Shown in pieces: positions 60,462 to 64,000 of a stretch of 64,000 nucleotides of DNA; position 1 is the first letter of the stretch; each line of letters begins with the position of its first letter. Source of the stretch: Halostella litorea (GTDB lineage Archaea > Halobacteriota > Halobacteria > Halobacteriales > Natronoarchaeaceae); assembly GCF_004785955.1 (NCBI RefSeq), contig NZ_SJER01000005.1:186001-250000 (forward strand), written 5' to 3'. A program made the position numbers and the translations under genes. The notes under the pieces are model-generated. The model was not told the origin of the DNA. It did no database searches and was given only the letters and a program-made list of their open reading frames with translations.

Positions 60462-61313
60462 ATGGACGGTCGGGCGGCGGCTCCGGCGGCCGGGACGGTG
60501 CTGAACGCGCTCGCCTGCGGCACGGGCGCGGCGTTCGCCATCGACGAGGACACCACCGCGACGGTGCGCCTCGACGCGGACGCCGACGGCGTGCGCGGCG
60601 AGATAGCCGACGCGCCGGACGCCGACACCCGCTTGATCGAGCGCTGCGTCGAACTGGTGACCGCCGAGTTCGGCGACGGCGAGGGCGGCACCGTCCGGAC
60701 CGAGAGCGACGTGCCGATGGCCTCGGGGCTGAAAAGCTCCAGCGCCGCCGCCAACGCGACGGTGCTGGCGACGCTGGACGCGCTCGGGGTCAACGATGTC
60801 GACCGCGAGGCCGCCTGCCGGGTCGGCGTGACGGCCGCCCGCGACGTGGGCGTCACCGTCACCGGCGCGTTCGACGACGCCAGCGCGAGCATGCTCGGCG
60901 GCGTCACCGTCACCGACAACGAGTCCGACGAACTGCTCGCCCGCGAGGAAGTCGACTGGAACGTGCTGGTCTGGACCCCGCCCGAGCAGTCCTTCTCGGC
61001 GGACGCGGACGCCGCGCGGTGCCGCCGGATCGCCCCAGTCGCCGAACTCGTCGCGGAACTGGCCCTTGACGGGCGCTACGGCGAGGCGATGACCGTCAAC
61101 GGCTTCGCGTTCTGCGCGGCGCTCGACGCCCCGACGGAGCCCATGCTGGAGGCCCTGCCGGACGTGACCGGCGTGTCGCTGTCCGGCACAGGCCCCAGCT
61201 TTACGGCGGTCGGCGAACGCGACCAACTGGAGGAACTACGAGACCAATGGGAGACACGACCGGGAACGACATGGCTGACGACGACACGGACGGACGGCGG
61301 CCGGACGAGATGA
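60462..61313 (+). CDS. aroK: Shikimate kinase, archaeal GHMP type
   Basis: This 283-residue GHMP-superfamily kinase phosphorylates shikimate in the aromatic amino acid pathway. Archaea use this fold in place of the bacterial P-loop enzyme. The ATP motif is VPMASGLKSSSAAANAT and the C-terminal motif is SLSGTGPSFTAVG. Its 3' end overlaps the chorismate mutase gene, the next pathway function in this operon. Confidence 0.95.
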   Translation: MDGRAAAPAAGTVLNALACGTGAAFAIDEDTTATVRLDADADGVRGEIADAPDADTRLIERCVELVTAEFGDGEGGTVRTESDVPMASGLKSSSAAANATVLATLDALGVNDVDREAACRVGVTAARDVGVTVTGAFDDASASMLGGVTVTDNESDELLAREEVDWNVLVWTPPEQSFSADADAARCRRIAPVAELVAELALDGRYGEAMTVNGFAFCAALDAPTEPMLEALPDVTGVSLSGTGPSFTAVGERDQLEELRDQWETRPGTTWLTTTRTDGGRTR

Positions 61314-61576
61314 GCCTCGACGAACTCCGCGAGGAGATAGAGAGCATCGACCGCGAACTCGTCGAACTCATCGCGCGGCGCACCTACGTCGCCGACACCG
61401 TCGCGGAGGTAAAAGAACAGCACGACCTGCCGACCACCGACGAGGCCCAGGAGGCGGCGGTGATGGAACGCGCCGGCGAGAACGCCGAGCAGTTCGGCGT
61501 GGACGCGAACCTCGTGAAGGCGATCTTCCGGCTGCTGATCGAGTTGAACAAGGTCGAACAGCGCGAGAGTCGTTAG
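61271..61576 (+). CDS. aroQ: Chorismate mutase, AroQ type
   Basis: This all-helical enzyme of about 101 residues turns chorismate into prephenate for Phe and Tyr. The motifs are SLDELREEIESIDRELVELI, RRTYVADTVAEVKEQHDLPT and the final helix AIFRLLIELNKVEQRESR. Starts at 61247, 61271 or 61310 are all in frame; the last would overlap the aroK stop as ATGA. The final coding bases are duplicated downstream at 62340-62361, as if an insertion had replaced the original gene end. Confidence 0.92.
   Translation: MADDDTDGRRPDEMSLDELREEIESIDRELVELIARRTYVADTVAEVKEQHDLPTTDEAQEAAVMERAGENAEQFGVDANLVKAIFRLLIELNKVEQRESR
61547..61568. repeat. Left direct repeat at the aroQ 3' end
   Basis: These 22 bases encode the aroQ C-terminus (NKVEQRE). 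They match 62340-62361 at 21 of 22 positions. The two copies flank the LysE-type gene, like left and right attachment sites of an integrated element. Confidence 0.8.
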
Positions 61577-61630
61577 CAAATAGCACACCATCGGAAAGTA
61601 CATACTCGGGAGTCGCTTCCGGCTAATTGT

Positions 61631-61638
61631 GAGGTGAT
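61631..61638 (+). promoter_or_regulatory. Ribosome binding site of the LysE-type gene
   Basis: The sequence gaggtgat is fully complementary to the expected haloarchaeal 16S rRNA 3' end. It ends 8 bases before the ACG at 61647. Most neighbours look leaderless, so this strong site stands out and helps fix the start. Confidence 0.6.
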
Positions 61639-61646
61639 GCGTATTA

Positions 61647-62267
61647 ACGACAGCGACAATCGGCATCCTGATTCAGGGTATCGTTCTCGGATTCTCGATT
61701 GCGGCCCCGGTCGGCCCGATCGGAGTCCTGTGCATCCAGCGAACGCTTTCTAAAGGCCGGCTCTCGGGGTTCGTCAGCGGCCTCGGAGCGGCGTCTGCGG
61801 ACGCCGTGTACGGGTCGATTGCGGGGTTCGGTATCACGGTGTTATCGTCGCTCCTGCTCGACCATCGGACGGCTATCCGTATCGGCGGTGGCCTCCTTCT
61901 CCTGTACCTCGGCGCTCAGTCGTTCCGTGCCGAGCCAGCAGAGACGGCGGTGTCCCCGTCGGACGTGGAGGGGCTCGTCAGGGACTACGGTTCGACGTTC
62001 CTACTGACGATAACCAATCCCGTGACCATTCTCGCCTTCATCGGCATCTTCACCGGACTGGGGGTCGGCGTCACGGGAGACTACACCGATGCCGCCGTGT
62101 TGGTTTGCGGTGTCTTCGTTGGCTCAGCGCTCTGGTGGTTCGCCCTGAGTATCGGTGTAAGCCGCTTCCGTTCGCGGTTCACTCGCCCGGTCATGCGTCG
62201 GGTGAATCAACTGGCAGGTGCAATCATCGTCGGCTTCGGGCTGCTCGGCCTTTGGAGTGCTCTGTAG
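61647..62267 (+). CDS. LysE family exporter with apparent ACG start codon
   Basis: The frame encodes about 206 residues of a six-helix LysE/RhtB-type amino acid exporter: the start IQGIVLGFSIAAPVGPIGVL, then ADAVYGSIAGFGITVLSSLL, and the conserved FLLTITNPVTILAFIGIFTG. No ATG, GTG or TTG exists in frame before 61806, which would cut off the first helix. An ACG at 61647 sits 8 bases after a perfect ribosome site, where an ATG is expected, so the start codon seems mutated. An ATG at 61637 is in another frame. The segment is lower in GC than its surroundings and lies between direct repeats. Confidence 0.75.
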   Translation, partial: TTATIGILIQGIVLGFSIAAPVGPIGVLCIQRTLSKGRLSGFVSGLGAASADAVYGSIAGFGITVLSSLLLDHRTAIRIGGGLLLLYLGAQSFRAEPAETAVSPSDVEGLVRDYGSTFLLTITNPVTILAFIGIFTGLGVGVTGDYTDAAVLVCGVFVGSALWWFALSIGVSRFRSRFTRPVMRRVNQLAGAIIVGFGLLGLWSAL

Positions 62268-62284
62268 TCGCGTTCTCTGTTTTC

Positions 62285-62294
62285 TTCGGCCGAA
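62285..62294. terminator. Perfect palindrome after the LysE-type gene
   Basis: The 10-base palindrome ttcggccgaa lies 18 bases after the stop and is flanked by T-rich and A-rich runs. It may act as a terminator or protein site, but it lacks a loop and a following T-tract. Confidence 0.3.
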
Positions 62295-62339
62295 AACGCA
62301 GCAAAGTAGACGAAGTCCGTAACGTCAGTTTGAGACCTA

Positions 62340-62361
62340 AACAAGGTCGAACAGCGGGAGA
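62340..62361. repeat. Right direct repeat, second copy of the aroQ 3' end
   Basis: These 22 bases match 61547-61568 except for one C to G change. Read in frame they continue to NKVEQRENR and a TAG stop at 62367-62369, a complete chorismate mutase C-terminus with no gene before it. This copy is probably the original gene end, displaced by the insertion. Confidence 0.8.
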
Positions 62362-62440
62362 ACAGGTAGCCGTACACTGTTCGGAGGGGCTCTCCTGAGA
62401 CGGTCGAACGATATGCTACCGACGTGACTCGCGTCCCGCC

Positions 62441-64000
62441 TCAGTCGTCCGCGCTGCTCGAAACCGTCGGGGTCGGCGGCTCGGCGGCGGACGGCTCCGA
62501 CCGGACCGGCTCCCACTCCAGGTCACCCTGGTAGTGGAGCGCCGCGTTCTCCTGTTCGGGGTCTATCACCGTCAGCTGTATCCAGCCGTTGTCGAGGAGC
62601 CGGAGGAGTTGCTCGTGCTGGCGGAGGATCCCGGTGACCTGCTCGACGGGCGCGTGGATCAGCGCCGTCAGGCGCAGGGGCTGGTGGTGTGGCCGGTCGG
62701 CGTCGGCGTAGAGCGACTGGAGCGGGAGGCCGGTCATCAGGTCGCCGCCGTTGCCCTGGAACACGCCGACGTTGCCGACCGGGTTCTGCGTCACCTTCGA
62801 CCCGCTGCCGTAGACGGCGTTGTCGACCGTGGCGAAGTAGTACTGGTTGTTGATCCACTGGGTGACCACGAGCGGGCCGGTGAGGATGGACTCCAGCGCG
62901 TCGCCGTCCGGGTCGGTGCGCCAGTCGTAGGAGTGGAGGAACGTGCGCCCGCCGAGGTCCTCGTCCGCGGTCAACTCGCGTGGGCCGACGACGAACGAGG
63001 CGTTGCCGGCCAGTCCCCACTCGGGACGGGTCTCCGCCCAGTCGGCGGCCCGGCGCTGCGTCTCGCGGACGCCGTCGGCGGTCGTGTCCGCCATCGAGTC
63101 CGTCCGCTCCGCGGCCGCGCCGGCCTGGGCTTCCGCGAGGTCGTCGCGCAACCGTTCGAGGTCCTCCCGGTGGCTCTCGGGCACCGCGCCGTCGAACAGG
63201 GTGACCTCGTCGGTCGTCGTGTTGTGCTCGGCGGCGAGGAACACGGTGTCGGCGGGGACGTCGAACCCCTGCTCGCGCAGTTCCGCCCTGACGTCCTCGT
63301 CGTTGCAGATGGCCGCGAGGACGCGGGCGTTCGGGCCGCCGGGGTTGCCGGCACAGGCCCCGCAGTCGAGGCTCGAATCGAACGGGTTGTTCGCCGTCTG
63401 ACTGGCGTGGCCTGTGAAGACGACGAGGCGGGCGAACTCCTCCCAGCCCATCAGTTCGAAGGCCGACCGGGCGTACTCGACTTTCTCCTCCAGGTGGAGG
63501 CCCTCCCGGAGGTCGCGGACGGCATCCGGGTTGTAGTCGACCGACGGCTCGCAGAACACGCGTTCGGCGGGCGCACGGTCGGTGTCGTGGACGGCGTCGT
63601 AGACGCGGGCGGGGAGCAGCGTCCGGGCCGCGAGCGCGGCACCGTACCCCGGCCCGGCGTGCTCGACGAAGCTGAACGCCGTCGCCGCGTTGGATTTGAG
63701 CGACTTCAGCACGCCCTTGCCGGCGTTCAGGACCCCGTGCCAGCGGTCGTAGCGCTCCCGCTTGCCGTCCGCGCCGCCGGCCGGGCGGTCGGTGATGCGG
63801 TGCTGGGCGTCGACGACCGGCGGACAGGCGTCGACGGCGACGTCCGCGTCGTAGGCCTGATGGCGCATCGGGACGCCGAAGAACCCCGCGTAGCCGTGGG
63901 TCTCGTACGGCCCGACCGCCTCGATGTGGCGGCGGATGACCTCCGAGCGCGTGTCGATACAGAACACGAGCTGTGCGGCCCGCCGGCCGGACTCGTCCGC
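62441..64000 (-). CDS. dabA: DabA-type inorganic carbon uptake subunit (DUF2309), partial
   Basis: The frame runs off the window end, so the N-terminus is missing; 519 residues are visible. The carbonic anhydrase-like site is seen in [10 protein letters not shown], with zinc Cys and catalytic Asp-Arg, and in [10 protein letters not shown] plus DCGACAG, which supply the second His and Cys ligands. DabA pairs with the membrane protein DabB to accumulate bicarbonate. DabB would be expected upstream, beyond the window. A low-complexity C-terminus ([14 protein letters not shown]) ends the protein. Confidence 0.9.
   Translation of the reverse strand, partial: ADESGRRAAQLVFCIDTRSEVIRRHIEAVGPYETHGYAGFFGVPMRHQAYDADVAVDACPPVVDAQHRITDRPAGGADGKRERYDRWHGVLNAGKGVLKSLKSNAATAFSFVEHAGPGYGAALAARTLLPARVYDAVHDTDRAPAERVFCEPSVDYNPDAVRDLREGLHLEEKVEYARSAFELMGWEEFARLVVFTGHASQTANNPFDSSLDCGACAGNPGGPNARVLAAICNDEDVRAELREQGFDVPADTVFLAAEHNTTTDEVTLFDGAVPESHREDLERLRDDLAEAQAGAAAERTDSMADTTADGVRETQRRAADWAETRPEWGLAGNASFVVGPRELTADEDLGGRTFLHSYDWRTDPDGDALESILTGPLVVTQWINNQYYFATVDNAVYGSGSKVTQNPVGNVGVFQGNGGDLMTGLPLQSLYADADRPHHQPLRLTALIHAPVEQVTGILRQHEQLLRLLDNGWIQLTVIDPEQENAALHYQGDLEWEPVRSEPSAAEPPTPTVSSSADD

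Noticed and set aside
61699-62007. A Ser/Arg-rich frame overlapping the LysE-type gene
   Set aside because: It is an out-of-frame shadow; the LysE frame shows six helices and family motifs.
1-64000. CRISPR arrays, transposases, integrases, toxin-antitoxin pairs and defence genes
   Set aside because: I read both strands for array-like repeats and such proteins and found none; the only mobile signal is the repeat-flanked LysE segment.

Overview
The window is a stretch of haloarchaeal (class Halobacteria) chromosome. The evidence is the very GC-rich DNA, the strongly acidic proteins, archaeal information-processing genes (TFB, RpoP, eL43, prefoldin beta, PAN, proteasome alpha, RNase P proteins, Pcc1, a Cdc48-type ATPase, RPA), TATA-type promoters about 27 bases before many start codons (leaderless transcripts), and many small zinc-ribbon proteins of unknown function. 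I see no rRNA, tRNA, CRISPR array, intact insertion sequence or replication origin. Genes are packed tightly. The longest gene-free stretch is about 225 bases (43312-43535, the tfb control region), so there is no gap above 300 bases to explain.

Layout. 1-8776: an MscS-type channel tail, an unknown protein, a hexapeptide acyltransferase, purD, a large YyaL/SPATA20-type protein, a small thioredoxin, a cysteine synthase-like enzyme and two zinc-ribbon proteins. 8866-12807: a translation/transcription/chaperone group (eL43, rpoP, pcc1, prefoldin beta, DUF3194) and a DUF2070 membrane protein. 12840-24955: the GMP synthase glutaminase subunit, a DICT-domain protein, PAN, a small HTH regulator with a palindromic promoter element, a hydrolase, thiI, a PAS histidine kinase, S-adenosylmethionine synthetase, a CYTH protein, FKBP, a RAD55-like protein and a MinD-like ATPase. 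25058-34480: pyrBI, small membrane and unknown proteins, a GT87-type membrane glycosyltransferase, nnr-moaC, a flavin oxidoreductase, a thioesterase and hflX. 34685-40647: FUN14, SBDS and the archaeal proteasome/RNase P superoperon (rnp3, methyltransferase, rnp2, psmA), then a formate/nitrite-type transporter, acylphosphatase and an OGG-type DNA glycosylase. 40728-47108: DUF555, UPF0058, an aIF2-beta-like protein, tfb, small regulators, a natural glutaredoxin-thioredoxin reductase fusion and a riboflavin-pathway reductase. 47301-54366: the RPA operon (rpa, RPA-associated protein, phosphoesterase), a PadR regulator and an Lhr-type helicase. 54453-64000: a membrane protein with an Arg/Gly/Gln tail, archaetidylserine decarboxylase and a coupled protein of unknown role, Cdc48, small proteins, aroK-aroQ, a LysE-type exporter on an apparent inserted segment, and a partial DabA.

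The genes are mostly core haloarchaeal housekeeping. The clearest accessory signal is at 61547-62361. The 3' end of the chorismate mutase gene is present twice, as a 22-base near-perfect direct repeat, and the repeats flank a segment of lower GC that carries a single LysE-family gene whose start codon appears to be ACG. This looks like a cassette, or the remnant of an integrative element, that entered at the end of aroQ and restored its reading frame. Other points worth attention are the Grx-TrxR fusion, the basic Arg-rich tail on a membrane protein upstream of the lipid decarboxylase, and the protein translationally coupled to that decarboxylase.
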